From Massilia sp. UMI-21 (lineage in GTDB: Bacteria > Pseudomonadota > Gammaproteobacteria > Burkholderiales > Burkholderiaceae_D), in NCBI GenBank assembly GCA_015277795.1, contig CP063848.1, positions 3,224,001-3,288,000 on the forward strand: a DNA stretch of 64,000 bases, given 5' to 3'. Shown piece by piece: positions 18,143 to 28,400 of this stretch. The translations under genes were made by a program, and so were the position numbers. The first letter of the stretch is position 1. Every line of letters begins with the position of its first letter. Below the pieces are notes generated by a model that ran no database searches, was not told the DNA's origin, and was given only the letters and a program-made list of their open reading frames with translations.

Positions 18143-19348
18143 CTACAGTGCCAAACCGGACGTTGCGAGAATATTCCGTTGTATTTCGTTGCTGCCGGCA
18201 GCAATCGAAGTCGAACGACGGAACATGAATGTGGAGGTGACGCCGGGCGCATATTCCGGCCCCGGGGGCACCAGCTCGGGAACGTGACTTCCGCTCATGG
18301 GCGGCGCGAAGAACGCGAGGCCACGCTCGCCCAGGGCCAGCATCTGCAATTCGCTCACGCGCTGGCGCAGTTCCGAGCCGCGGATCTTGAGCACCGGACC
18401 GAGGCGTTCGGCGGCGGGGTCATTGGTGGCCATCATGTCGATCATCCGCATGATGGAAAATTCGAGCGCCACCAGGTCGATCTCGAGCTGGGACAGCTTG
18501 GCACGGAACATCGTGTCCTCGATCAGCGGACGGCCGTTGCGGAGCTCGGTCCTGGCCATCATCTTCAGCTTGCCCAGGTCTTTCCGGGTCTGCGGTGCGG
18601 CGGCCACGGCCACCCGCTCGTTCGACAGCAGGTAGCGCGCATACTGCCAGCCCTTGCCTTCTTCGCCGATCAGGTTCTTGACCGGAACCCGCACATCCTG
18701 CAGGAACACTTCATTGACGGAGTGACCGCCGTCGATGGTGATGACGGGGCGCACGGTGATACCCGGTGCGCGCATGTTCATCAGCAGGAACGACAAACCC
18801 TGCTGCAGCTTGCCTCCCGAACTCACGCGCACCAGGGCGAACATCATGTCGGCGTTGTGCGCATTGGTGGTCCACAGCTTCTGCCCGTTGACGATATAAA
18901 AATCGCCATCGCGGACAGCGCGGGTACGAATCAGCGACAAGTCGGACCCGGCCTGGGGTTCCGAGAAACCCTGGCACCAGAAATCGTCGGCATTCAGGAT
19001 GCGCGGCAGCAGCCGCTGCTTCTGCTCCGGCGTGCCGTAGGTGTAAATCACCGGCGCGACCAGGTCGAGCGCGATGCGGTCGCCGTCGGGCACGCCGCCT
19101 TTGACGAGTTCCTCGCTCAAGATGTAGATCTTCTTGGCCGACCACTTTTTGCCACCCCATTCCGACGGCCACGTCGGTACCAGGTAGCCTTTGCCGTGCA
19201 GGGCACGCGTCCAGAATTCGACGCTGCGCCTTGCAAGCGGGACATTGCGGTCGAGGCCAACCTGGTCGGCCTTGTTCCACATGTCGGCTACAAACGATTG
19301 GACTTCCTGGCGAAATACTTCTTCTTCCGGATCTCTATCAAAATTCAT
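18143..19348 (-). CDS. Acyl-CoA dehydrogenase, large (catalytic) subunit
   Basis: A 401-residue FadE/PimC-like protein. FAD and substrate motifs WCQGFSEPQAGSDL (124-137) and IVNGQKLWTT (152-161) are present. The base position of MCAD-type enzymes is not a Glu here (SIAAGSNEIQR), but helix G reads LLSNERVAVA with E244 where IVD and LCAD keep their catalytic Glu. Paired with the small-subunit gene eight bases downstream, it suggests a heterotetramer that introduces an alpha,beta double bond into a thioester. Its place inside the NRPS operon implies tailoring or precursor supply. Confidence 0.87.
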   Translation of the reverse strand: MNFDRDPEEEVFRQEVQSFVADMWNKADQVGLDRNVPLARRSVEFWTRALHGKGYLVPTWPSEWGGKKWSAKKIYILSEELVKGGVPDGDRIALDLVAPVIYTYGTPEQKQRLLPRILNADDFWCQGFSEPQAGSDLSLIRTRAVRDGDFYIVNGQKLWTTNAHNADMMFALVRVSSGGKLQQGLSFLLMNMRAPGITVRPVITIDGGHSVNEVFLQDVRVPVKNLIGEEGKGWQYARYLLSNERVAVAAAPQTRKDLGKLKMMARTELRNGRPLIEDTMFRAKLSQLEIDLVALEFSIMRMIDMMATNDPAAERLGPVLKIRGSELRQRVSELQMLALGERGLAFFAPPMSGSHVPELVPPGPEYAPGVTSTFMFRRSTSIAAGSNEIQRNILATSGLAL

Positions 19349-19413
19349 TGTCTAGCTCTCACAAAGCCCTGGTTAATCCAACGCCGCCGGAACTGGTCTG
19401 GCTGCAGGCGCCG

Positions 19414-19438
19414 GCCGGTCCGCGCGGGGCGGACCGGC
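19414..19438 (-). terminator. Strong hairpin between MbtH and the acyl-CoA dehydrogenases
   Basis: A perfect 10-bp stem GCCGGTCCGC/GCGGACCGGC with a five-base loop lies 20 bases after the MbtH stop. It could attenuate transcription into the downstream tailoring genes, so these may be expressed at a lower level or from an internal promoter. No T-tract follows. Confidence 0.45.
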
Positions 19439-19458
19439 ACACGTGATGTCCGATGTGC

Positions 19459-19674
19459 TTATGCCGCCGCAGCCATCCTGTCGCGCAAGCTCTTCGGCCG
19501 CATGTCGGTCCAGATCTCGTCGACATGCTTCATGCACTCGTCCTTGGTGCCCGAGAAATCGATCGAACGCCAGCCTGCCGGGACGTCCTGGTTGCGTGGC
19601 CACAGCGAGTACTGCTCCTCGTCATTGACCAGGACGATGTACACGCGGCTGTCTGCATTTTGCTCATCAATCAT
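19459..19674 (-). CDS. MbtH-family NRPS adenylation-domain chaperone
   Basis: A 71-residue MbtH-like protein. The family signature is complete: EEQYSLWP, then P.GW, then WTDMRPKSLR. MbtH proteins bind adenylation domains and are often required for their solubility and activity. ATG 19674 is chosen because AGGGAG precedes it and the length then matches the family (about 70); the longer frame adds 24 residues unlike MbtH. It is the only MbtH gene in the window and presumably serves the three synthetases. Confidence 0.95.
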   Translation of the reverse strand: MIDEQNADSRVYIVLVNDEEQYSLWPRNQDVPAGWRSIDFSGTKDECMKHVDEIWTDMRPKSLRDRMAAAA

Positions 19675-19800
19675 TGCAACTCCCTGTGAAGTAGAACCAA
19701 CTAAAAATATCCACTGCGATCGCGGTGGCATCGCCTTCGACAACACCCGCTGGAACCGCGTCCCGGACGGGCGGTACGACTTTTTTCCTGAAACATGCGT

Positions 19801-20988
19801 TCATGCTCCGCGCAGGGCGGAGACGATCGGCAGCCTGGCCGCTTTTATGGAAGGGAACAAGGCGCCGGCAGTACCGATGAAGCAGGCCCACAGCATGCCG
19901 ATCCTGACCTGCTCGCCGGTCACCGCCATGGCGAACATGTACTGCGACTGGGCCACCCCGCCGCCGTTCGTGTTGACCGTGTGGCCGCCGTAAAGCAGTG
20001 CTGCGAGCGCGGCGCCGATCGCAGCACCGGCCAGGGCCAGCAGCAGCGACTCGATGAAGATCGACACCACGATCGGACTCGGGCCGAAACCGATGGCGCG
20101 CAGGGTCGCTATTTCCACAGTGCGGGTACTGACCGCGGAATACATGCTGTTGATCGCACCGAAGAACGCGCCCACCGCCATGATCCCGCCGACCAGGTAG
20201 GCCACCGTCGCGAGCGTGCTGGCGAAGGGCTTCGATTGCTCGGCGTAGTAGTCGGATTCGCGCACCGCCGTCACCGCCAGTTGCGGATTGGCCGCCAGCG
20301 CGTCGCGGAAGGCATTGAAACCGTCCGCCGAGGCAAGCTTGACCGACACGCTCTGGAAACTGTCGCGGCGGAAGGCCGAGATGACGGTTTCGTTATCGGC
20401 CAGCAGTTCGGCCTCGTGCGAATCGCCGTTCGACGCGAAACTGCCGACGATGGTCCATACCTGTCCGTTGATGGTCGTCCTTGCGCCGACGTCGAGATCG
20501 CGGAAGATCGACTGCGCCGCACGGCCGACGAGCAGCTCGCGCACGCCGGGCCGGAACGCCCTGCCGGCCGTGATCTTCAGCTCCGGACGCACCGCGTAGA
20601 TCTGCGATCCGACGCCGCGCAGCGTGACGTTGCTCGACGTTCCGGACTTCTGCATCATTTCCACCAGCACGATGCTTTCCGCCGAAGCCAGGGCATTGCC
20701 GTCCTTGTCCCGGGCGATGCCGGGCCCGTCCTGGATGGCGGTCGCCTCGGCACGCGAGACGTTGCTCAGCAGTTCAGACATGGCGCCCGCGTTCAGGACG
20801 ATCGCGCGCTCCGGGCTGCCGGTTTTCGAGACCGCGTTCTCGGCGCCGTTGGCCATCGCCAGGATCGACACGAGCACCGCGACCACGCCGGCCATGCCCA
20901 TGACGATCACCGACGCACTGCCCATCCTCTGCGGGATATTGCGCAAGTTCATAAGAGTTACAGCAAAGATTTGACGTAGGAAGTTCAT
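19801..20988 (-). CDS. ABC transporter permease (FtsX/MacB-type), second permease
   Basis: A 395-residue protein with the MacB/FtsX plan: an N-terminal membrane segment (about 23-45), a large periplasmic domain (about 60-265), then three C-terminal membrane segments (about 265-290, 315-345, 355-380). ATG 20988 follows AAGGAA and begins nine bases after the first permease stop. With that permease, the ATPase and the adaptor it would form a MacAB-like mechanotransmission exporter. The likely cargo, by location, is the peptide product. Confidence 0.85.
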   Translation of the reverse strand: MNFLRQIFAVTLMNLRNIPQRMGSASVIVMGMAGVVAVLVSILAMANGAENAVSKTGSPERAIVLNAGAMSELLSNVSRAEATAIQDGPGIARDKDGNALASAESIVLVEMMQKSGTSSNVTLRGVGSQIYAVRPELKITAGRAFRPGVRELLVGRAAQSIFRDLDVGARTTINGQVWTIVGSFASNGDSHEAELLADNETVISAFRRDSFQSVSVKLASADGFNAFRDALAANPQLAVTAVRESDYYAEQSKPFASTLATVAYLVGGIMAVGAFFGAINSMYSAVSTRTVEIATLRAIGFGPSPIVVSIFIESLLLALAGAAIGAALAALLYGGHTVNTNGGGVAQSQYMFAMAVTGEQVRIGMLWACFIGTAGALFPSIKAARLPIVSALRGA

Positions 20989-20997
20989 ATGCTTTCC

Positions 20998-22149
20998 TTA
21001 TCGGCCGGACAACGCGTCGACGAGATTGAGGCGCTTGAGTTTCAGCGCCGGCATCAGCCCGGTAAGGACCGACAAGACGGCGGCGATACCGACGCCGGCC
21101 AGGAGCACACTGGACGGAATCGCGGCGATGCCGAAGCCGCTGCCCAGCACCGGCAGGACCAGTGCCGCCAGCCCGAGTCCCAGCAGGGCCGACGCGGCGT
21201 ACAGCAGGAAGATTTCGCCGAGCACCAGGCCATGGACCACCCTGTCGGGGAAGCCGAGGGTTTTCAGCACCGCGAATTCGGGCACGCGCTCGCGCACCGA
21301 TTGCATTGTCGTGTTACCGGTCAAGAACAGGAGCGTGAAGAAGACCGCGCTGACGATGGCGTACACCATGAACTTGATGTCGCCGATCTGGCGCAACTGC
21401 GCCGCGACGCCGTCCTTGATGGTCTCGGTCTTGGTCGGCCAGGACGAATTCGCGAAGCGCGCATCGATCGCCTGGGCGACCTGGGGCGCGGCGGCCGGAT
21501 CGTCGACGTTCACCAGGAACACGCCGACCAGTCCCTTACCGAAGGCGCGCGCCTGGTCGAGATAGGAATAGTTGATGATCACCCCGTTGGTCAGGAAATT
21601 GATCTTTTCGTCTTTGTCCTTGTAGTAGCCGACCACTTCGAAGGTCCAGTCCCTGCCGCCGTCGGCATTGACCCAGTAGGATGAGCGCAGGGTGATGCGA
21701 TCGCCCACTTTCCAGCCTTCGCGCTGGGCGCGTGCGGCGCCCACCAGTACCCCGGCGCGGGTGGCCGTCAGGGCGGCCAGCTTCTCGGGCGCCGTCACCA
21801 GGTCGGAATTGACCTTGAAGAAGCGCGCCGGGTCGACGGCGAAGGCCACCACCGAATTGGCCGGGTCGCGGTAGAAGCTGGGGAACAGGACCTGGTAAGC
21901 CACGTCGCGCACCCCCGGCACCGCTTCGATCTGCGACAGCGCGGCGATCGACAGTCCTTCGAAGTCGCTGACCTTGTTACGGACATAGAGCCGGTCCGCG
22001 CCGGACTTGTCGGCAGCTTCCTCGAAGCTGGCGTTGACGCCCTGGAGCAGGCCGAACAGCAGGAAGGCCACCGCGATCGAGGCCAAGGACAGCAGCGTGC
22101 GCAGCGGCTTGCGCCATACACCCTTGAGTACGAGATAGAAGTAATTCAT
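20998..22149 (-). CDS. ABC transporter permease (FtsX/MacB-type), first permease
   Basis: A 383-residue permease of the same topology as its downstream partner (membrane segments near 15-37, 255-280, 305-335, 340-370; a periplasmic domain between the first two) but clearly divergent in sequence, so a heterodimer is likely. The C-terminal LKRLNLVDALSGR resembles the usual permease end. Its ATG overlaps the ATPase stop by four bases, which indicates translational coupling. Confidence 0.86.
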   Translation of the reverse strand: MNYFYLVLKGVWRKPLRTLLSLASIAVAFLLFGLLQGVNASFEEAADKSGADRLYVRNKVSDFEGLSIAALSQIEAVPGVRDVAYQVLFPSFYRDPANSVVAFAVDPARFFKVNSDLVTAPEKLAALTATRAGVLVGAARAQREGWKVGDRITLRSSYWVNADGGRDWTFEVVGYYKDKDEKINFLTNGVIINYSYLDQARAFGKGLVGVFLVNVDDPAAAPQVAQAIDARFANSSWPTKTETIKDGVAAQLRQIGDIKFMVYAIVSAVFFTLLFLTGNTTMQSVRERVPEFAVLKTLGFPDRVVHGLVLGEIFLLYAASALLGLGLAALVLPVLGSGFGIAAIPSSVLLAGVGIAAVLSVLTGLMPALKLKRLNLVDALSGR

Positions 22150-22832
22150 GCAACGACCCTCATCGCCGTCTGGGCGAGGCAGCCTTTGTCCACATGCAGC
22201 TGGCGCGTGGCGTGGTCGGCCGCCATCTGGTCGTGGGTCACGACGATGATGGTCTTGCCGTGCTCGCGGTTGAGCCGCTGCAGCAGGTTCATGATCTCGA
22301 TCGCGGAAGCGCGGTCGAGGTCACCGGTCGGTTCGTCGCACAGCAGCAGCGTGGGGTCGGTCACGATGGCGCGGGCGATCGCGACCCGTTGCTGCTGGCC
22401 GCCGGACAGTTCGGTCGGCTTGTGGCTGGCGCGGCCGGAGAGGCCGACGATCTCGATCGCCGCCTCCACATGCCGCTTGCGCTGCGCCTTGGTCAGCGAG
22501 GTCAGCAACAATGGCAACTCGATGTTCTGCTGGGCGGTCAGCATCGGCATCAGGTTATAGAACTGGAAGATGAACCCGATATGGCGCGCACGCCAGGCCG
22601 TCAGGGCACTGTCCGAGAGCTGGTCGATACGTTCGCCGCCGATGAGCACCGCGCCCGAGTTCGGCCGGTCCAGGCCGCCGATCAGGTTCAGCAGCGTCGA
22701 CTTGCCGGAACCCGATGGCCCCATCAAGGCCAGGAATTCGCCTTCTGGAATGTCGAGATTCAGTCCGTGGAGCACCTCCACCTCCTGCTTGCCGCGCCGG
22801 TATTTCTTAACGATATTTTCTAAAGAAACCAT
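22146..22832 (-). CDS. ABC transporter ATP-binding protein (MacB/LolD type)
   Basis: A 228-residue nucleotide-binding subunit. Walker A is GPSGSGKS (38-45), the signature LSGGQQQR (142-149), and Walker B LLLCDE (162-167) followed by PTGDLD, typical of the MacB/LolD class. The ATG at 22832 is chosen over an upstream TTG because GGGAG lies six bases before it. It powers the two permeases encoded directly downstream. Confidence 0.93.
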   Translation of the reverse strand: MVSLENIVKKYRRGKQEVEVLHGLNLDIPEGEFLALMGPSGSGKSTLLNLIGGLDRPNSGAVLIGGERIDQLSDSALTAWRARHIGFIFQFYNLMPMLTAQQNIELPLLLTSLTKAQRKRHVEAAIEIVGLSGRASHKPTELSGGQQQRVAIARAIVTDPTLLLCDEPTGDLDRASAIEIMNLLQRLNREHGKTIIVVTHDQMAADHATRQLHVDKGCLAQTAMRVVA

Positions 22833-22895
22833 TACCAACTCCCTTTCAAAGGCGCACTCGGCGCGACTGGTTGCTACGAAAAGCGATGCTGTCCT

Positions 22896-24008
22896 TCACC
22901 TTGCCGTGGCCGTGCCAACGGCCCGCCCGCCGGCGCCCTGGCCGCGCACGGCCAGGCGGATACCGCCCGTCGCGGCGCCGGCGATGCCGCCCGTGGCCGG
23001 CATGCTCAGGAAGCGCACGTTGACGCCCATCTGCGGCAGCACGCGCGGATCCTTCTCTTTCAACGCCAGGCGCACGCCCACCGTCGCCTTGTTGCGGTCC
23101 GCGGTCGGCACCACCGCGATGACCTCGGCCGGAATCTGCCAGTCGCGGTATGCATTCAGGGTGATCGTGGCGGACTGCCCTTCGGTGATCCGGTTGATGA
23201 AGTTTTCGCTCACGTCCACATTCACCTCGAGCGAACCCATGTCGACCAGCGTACAAATGCCGGTCCGGGTGAAGCCGCCGCCGCCCGAACTTGGCGAGAT
23301 GATTTCGCCCGGCTGGGCGGCCTTGACCGTCACGACGCCATCGAACGGCGCCCGCACCACCGTGTCGTCCACGACGCGCTGGGCGGCGTTGACGCTGGCT
23401 GCGCTGACCGCCAGCTGGCCGCGCGCGACCATGGCCTCGTTGAACTGCGCCTCTGCGCTGGCGGCGATGTTGTCGACCGCATTGCGGCTGACCCATCCGC
23501 TGGCCAGCAGTTCCTTCTGCCGTTCCAGCAGGCGCTTGGAGATTTCCCATTGCGCCTCTTTCCCCTTGAGGCTGAGCCTGGCCAGCTCCAGCTGCGCCTG
23601 CGCCTGCTTCAGGGCGGCCACGGCATTGGTGTCGTCCAGCGTCGCCAGCACCTGGCCGGCCTTGACGTGCTGGCCTTCCTCGAACTGAACCGTTTCCAGC
23701 CGGCCGATGATCTTCGCCGCTACCGTGGCCTGGCGATTCGCCACCACATAGCCGCTCGCCTCGAGCGCGGCGTCCGGCAGTCTCCCGGCGGCAGCCGGCG
23801 CTGCCGCCGGGGCCGGGGCTGCGGCGGTCAGCTTGGTCGGCTGTGCTTCCTGCTTCATCCAGGTGAACCCGGCGGCCGCTCCGCCAGCGGCGACCAGTGC
23901 GATACCGGCGATCCACCAGGTGCGATGGCTGCGGGGCCTTGGCGACTGCTGCGTGCGGTCGATGCGAAGTTGGTCGATGACCGGTGCCGTGTCATTCAAA
24001 TTACCCAC
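22896..24008 (-). CDS. Periplasmic adaptor (membrane fusion) protein, MacA/HlyD-like
   Basis: A 370-residue protein with a short cytoplasmic leader, a membrane anchor (about 31-51), a Pro/Ala-rich spacer, lipoyl and alpha-hairpin segments (about 80-210) and beta-barrel/membrane-proximal parts. It starts with GTG preceded by AAGGAG. It would bridge the inner-membrane ABC complex to an outer-membrane channel. No TolC-like gene lies in the window, so a channel encoded elsewhere (or beyond the window edge) is presumably used. Confidence 0.87.
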   Translation of the reverse strand: MGNLNDTAPVIDQLRIDRTQQSPRPRSHRTWWIAGIALVAAGGAAAGFTWMKQEAQPTKLTAAAPAPAAAPAAAGRLPDAALEASGYVVANRQATVAAKIIGRLETVQFEEGQHVKAGQVLATLDDTNAVAALKQAQAQLELARLSLKGKEAQWEISKRLLERQKELLASGWVSRNAVDNIAASAEAQFNEAMVARGQLAVSAASVNAAQRVVDDTVVRAPFDGVVTVKAAQPGEIISPSSGGGGFTRTGICTLVDMGSLEVNVDVSENFINRITEGQSATITLNAYRDWQIPAEVIAVVPTADRNKATVGVRLALKEKDPRVLPQMGVNVRFLSMPATGGIAGAATGGIRLAVRGQGAGGRAVGTATAR

Positions 24009-24117
24009 GCACGATTACTCCTTAAACGTTGTAGAGGCATGTTGTTGGGTTGAGGTAGTCCACGCCGCGCCACCCTGGCAGGCGGCGGCGGACATGGTGC
24101 ACTGAACGGAACCGGAC

Positions 24118-25386
24118 CTAGCCGACCGCTACCTGTGGTGTAACGCTTGTGGAATCGTCCTCGAGCTCGCTTCTGGCCTTGCGCATCGTGGCGAAGCCGT
24201 AGGCCACGGCGGGAATCTGCAGGACAGCCCCGAGGAAGAACACCGCGCCAGAAAGTTGCATTGGCGCAAGCGGGCCAGAAAAGTATCCATAGACCCAGGT
24301 GCCCAAAACAACTGCGATAGCCTTGATCAGACTGCTCAAGCTGATGAAACTACCGTGTATTTCGCCCAATTGATTACCCGGTACGGATCGCGATACCAGG
24401 GCCAATGCGACCGGCCCGACGAATGCCAGCAGTGCATAACCGGCGATCAGGGAATACATTTGCCATGCATTATGGATAAAGCCCGCCATTGCAAATAACA
24501 TGCAAGTCGCGATCGTTCCCATCAACCAGGCGCGCCTTTCGCCCAGAAAACGAATAACCAGGGGCGTCATGATTGCGGCACCCAATGCCGTCGAGATTCC
24601 CATCAGCGTCAGCCATAAACCAACCTGGGTCATTTCCCAATTTAATGAATTCTGCATAAACAGGATTAATGCGCCGTTTTCCGAAGCCACCCCCAGCGCA
24701 AATGCCTCGATCAAGGAAGCTATTACTACGCCGCGTGCCAGCGGAGGCGATTTCGAGAGAATCGCAATCGATGCAAACGGCATGACCGCGCGCCACGAAA
24801 ACGGACGCCGGTCGTCCGGATCCATACTCTCCGCCAATGCGAAAAAGGCGAAAACCAGGGTCAGCAAGGTCAGCCCGGCGGCCACATAGAAGGGGAATTG
24901 CAGGTTGACGCGGCCGAGGTGGCCGCCGACGACGGGCCCGATGATGAGGCCGAGTGCGCCGACGCCGCCGATGTAGGCGTACGCCTGGGCTCGCTTGTCG
25001 GGCGAGGTGATCTCCGCGACGTAGGCCCTGCCAACCGAGGCGCTGGCGGCGCAGAACCCCACCATGGCCTGGGCCAGCAGCAGGATCCACAGGCTTTCGG
25101 CGACCGACATCGCGCCATAGGCCATGATCACGCCGACCAGGGTCGACAGGATCACCGGCCGCCTTCCGTACCGATCGGACAGCCGGCCGAAGAAGGCCGA
25201 AAACAGGAACATCATGACCAGCGACGATGCCACTACCAGGCCGTAAAACACGCTCTGCAGTGAGTTGGTTTCGCCGACCGCCCTGCTTACCAACGTCGGC
25301 AAAAGAGGAATGATCAGTCCACTACCAATGGATTCGAAAAACGCAATCATTAGTATGGCAATCATCGGCGTAATGGACCGCTTCAT
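24118..25386 (-). CDS. MFS transporter, probable product exporter
   Basis: A 422-residue protein with about 12 membrane segments. The MFS motif GRLSDRYGRRPVIL lies between segments 2 and 3 (about 66-79), and GFCAASASVGRAYVAEI resembles drug-efflux members. ATG 25386 follows GGGGAG. It sits 52 bases after the terminal NRPS gene. Together with the ABC system downstream, the locus encodes two inner-membrane export routes, which would suit self-protection as well as secretion. Confidence 0.88.
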   Translation of the reverse strand: MKRSITPMIAILMIAFFESIGSGLIIPLLPTLVSRAVGETNSLQSVFYGLVVASSLVMMFLFSAFFGRLSDRYGRRPVILSTLVGVIMAYGAMSVAESLWILLLAQAMVGFCAASASVGRAYVAEITSPDKRAQAYAYIGGVGALGLIIGPVVGGHLGRVNLQFPFYVAAGLTLLTLVFAFFALAESMDPDDRRPFSWRAVMPFASIAILSKSPPLARGVVIASLIEAFALGVASENGALILFMQNSLNWEMTQVGLWLTLMGISTALGAAIMTPLVIRFLGERRAWLMGTIATCMLFAMAGFIHNAWQMYSLIAGYALLAFVGPVALALVSRSVPGNQLGEIHGSFISLSSLIKAIAVVLGTWVYGYFSGPLAPMQLSGAVFFLGAVLQIPAVAYGFATMRKARSELEDDSTSVTPQVAVG

Positions 25387-25438
25387 GGAAATACTCCCCG
25401 AAATCAGAACCTCTATTTACCGTGGTCGCTTGCCCGAA

Positions 25439-28400
25439 TCAACGATTCTCGACCGCTTTAACTATACCATGCGCTAAATCAAAGCGAGCAGGCTCATCCC
25501 AGATATTGAAATGATTTCCGGGAATTTGCAACACTTCATTTGCTTCGATCGGCAAATTAAGCAGGCCACCGGCGCGCCCGACTTTCTTCGCGCTTTCGAC
25601 CGCGCGGATTTCGACGAATCGGCTGTTGAAACGCCGGTGCGAATATGCGCCGAGCGCCTTCATATTGGCCCGGTAGATCGTCAGCGATGTATCGAAATCG
25701 AATAACTGGGCGCCCGAGGCGTGGTATTCCTCTCGCGTCAATTCGCGCATCGAACTGGCATTGGTGGAGGCATTCCACAAGCTCTCCGCCACCGCTTGCC
25801 CCATCAGGTGCAAGGCGAAGTTGTAGAGAATGTCCCGTTCCTTCTCGATCGGCGCGTTCCCGGCATAGGTGTCGATCAGCAACACCGTATCGGGTGGTGT
25901 GCCGGCCGCCGCCATCTGCCGGCCCAGTTCGAACGCGACGGTGCCGCCGAAGGACCAACCGGCCAGGACGATCCGTTCATGCGCGTCGGCCGGCGGCAAT
26001 TGCGTACGGCACCAGGCCGCGATCTCCTCGATGCTGGAGAAAGGCGGGAGATCGGGGCCCGGCTCGGGCAGGACGATGCTGTAGATCGCTGCCTCGACGT
26101 CGAGCATCTGCGCCAGGCGCGCGTAATGGGTGCCGGTGCCGAGGACGGTGGGCAGGAACACGAGCGCCGTGCGCGCCCCCGGCGCCGGACGCAAGCTCAC
26201 GCGGTTACCGATGCGCTGCGCCGGGGCGCCGCTCTCGAACAGCGCGACAAAGGAGGCAATGGTCGGCGCCGCGAACACGGTACGCAGCGGCAGGTCCACG
26301 CCGATGCTCTCGCGAATCCGGCTCAGCAGGCGGGTCGCCAGCAGCGAGTGTCCGCCCAGCTCGAAGAAGTTGTCGTCGATGCCGACCGTCTCCACCTGCA
26401 GCACTTCGCGCCAGATCGCCGCCAGCTTTTCCTCCGCCGGCGTGCGCGGGGCCACATGGCCGGTACCGGGCAGCGGGTCATCCGGCGCAGGCAGCGCCTT
26501 GCGGTCGACCTTGCCATTGGGCGTCAGCGGCATCGCCTCCAGCGCCACGAAGGCGTTCGGCACCATATAGTCAGGGAGGGATTGCGCGAGCCAGGCGCGC
26601 AGCTCGGCCACGCCGGCATCGGCCACCACGTAGGCGACCAGTCGCTTGCCGCCCGGGCCGTCGTCCAGCGCTACCACCACCGCCTGCGCCACCGCTGGAT
26701 GGCGGCACAGCGCCACCTCGACTTCTCCCGGCTCGATGCGGAAACCGCGGATCTTGACCTGGTGGTCGACCCGGCCCAGGTAGGCCAGGCTGCCGTCGGC
26801 CGCATGACGTACCAGGTCGCCGGTGCGGTACAGGCGCGCGCCGGGCGCCCCGAACGGGTTGGCGACGAAGCGCTCGGCGGTCAAGCCGCCGCGCGCCAGG
26901 TAGCCGCGCGCCAGCCCGGCCCCGCCCAGGTACAGCTCGCCGGTCACGCCGCTCGGCACCGGCTGCAGCGCGCCATCGAGCACATAGGCCTGCGTATGGT
27001 CGATCGGACGACCGATCGATACCGGCACGTCGGCGTCCCTGGCGACCAGGGTGAAGGTCGAATAGGTCGTGTCCTCGCTTGGACCGTACAGGTTGTAGAT
27101 GCGTTCGACCTGGGTATCGCGGTACAGGGCCTGCACCAGGGCGTTTTGCAGCGCCTCCCCGGCCAGGTTGATGACCTTGACGGAAGCGGGCACCGCGCCC
27201 TGCCGATGCAGCTCGGCGATGGCCGACGGCACCGTGTTGATCAGGGAGAGCGGCCAGGACGCCGCGCCGGTGCAGAGCTCGAGGATATTGTTGACGATCC
27301 AGGCCTTGCCGCCGGTGGCGAGCGGCACGAACATCTCGAAGACCGACAGGTCGAAGCAGATCGAGGTCGATGCCAGCACGTCGGCCAGGTCGGGCAGGCT
27401 GAAATTCTCCCTGGCCCAGCCGATGAACACGCTTGCGTTGCGGTGCGTGATGCTGACGCCTTTCGGGCGTCCGGTAGAGCCGGAAGTGTAGATGAGATAG
27501 GCCAGGTGCTCCGGCATGGCCAGGTTGGGCAGGGCCGTATCGGCATGCTGCTGGAGTGCGGGCCAGTCGGAATCGATGCAGAACAGCGGCATGCCGGCGT
27601 CCGTCCAGCGCTCGCGCAGGCTGTCCTGGGTGAGCAACACGGATGGCGCCGCGTCGTCCACCATCGCGGCCAGGCGTTCCTGCGGATAGCCCGGGTCCAG
27701 CGGCAGGTAGGCCGCGCCCGCCTTCAGCGTGGCCAGCAGGGCGAGCACCATCCCGATCGAGCGCTCGACACAGACCCCGACCACGACGTCCGGTCCTGCG
27801 CCGGCGCCACGCAGGTGTCGCGCCAGGCGGTTGGCCCGTGCGTCCAGTTCGGCATAGGCGATGTTCTCGCCGGCGCACACCAGCGCGATCGCATCCGGCG
27901 TGGCCTGCGCCTGCCGTTCGAACAGCTGGTGGATCGTATCCACGCAGGCCTGCGTGCGCGAGGTCTGGTTCCACTCGACCATGATCCGTTCGCGTTCGCC
28001 GGTGTCGAGCATCGGCAGCGCGCCGATTGCGCGGTCGGGGTCGGCCACCACGGCCGCCACCAGGTTCTCGAAATGGCGCGCCATGCGCTCGATCGTGGCG
28101 CGCTCGAACAGTGCGCTCGCGTATTCGAAGCTGGCGTGCAAGCCGTCCGGCCCGGCCGCCACCTGCAGGAACAGGTCGAACTTGGCGGTGGCGTCGCCCT
28201 CGCCCTGCAGCGGACGGATCTGCAGGCCCGCCAGTTCCACCTTGCCCTCGGGCTGGTTCTCGAGCGAGAACATGGCCTGGAACAGCGGATGGCGGCTGCG
28301 GTCGCGCGCCGGCTGCAGTTCCTGCACCAGCCTTTCGAACGGCACGTCCTGGTGGGCGTAGGCCCCCAAGGCCGTTTCCCTGACCCGGGCCAGCAAGCTG

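Noticed and set aside
19667..19891. 74-aa minus-strand frame upstream of MbtH
   Set aside because: It overlaps the permease C terminus and the MbtH start region, has no ribosome site and resembles no protein.
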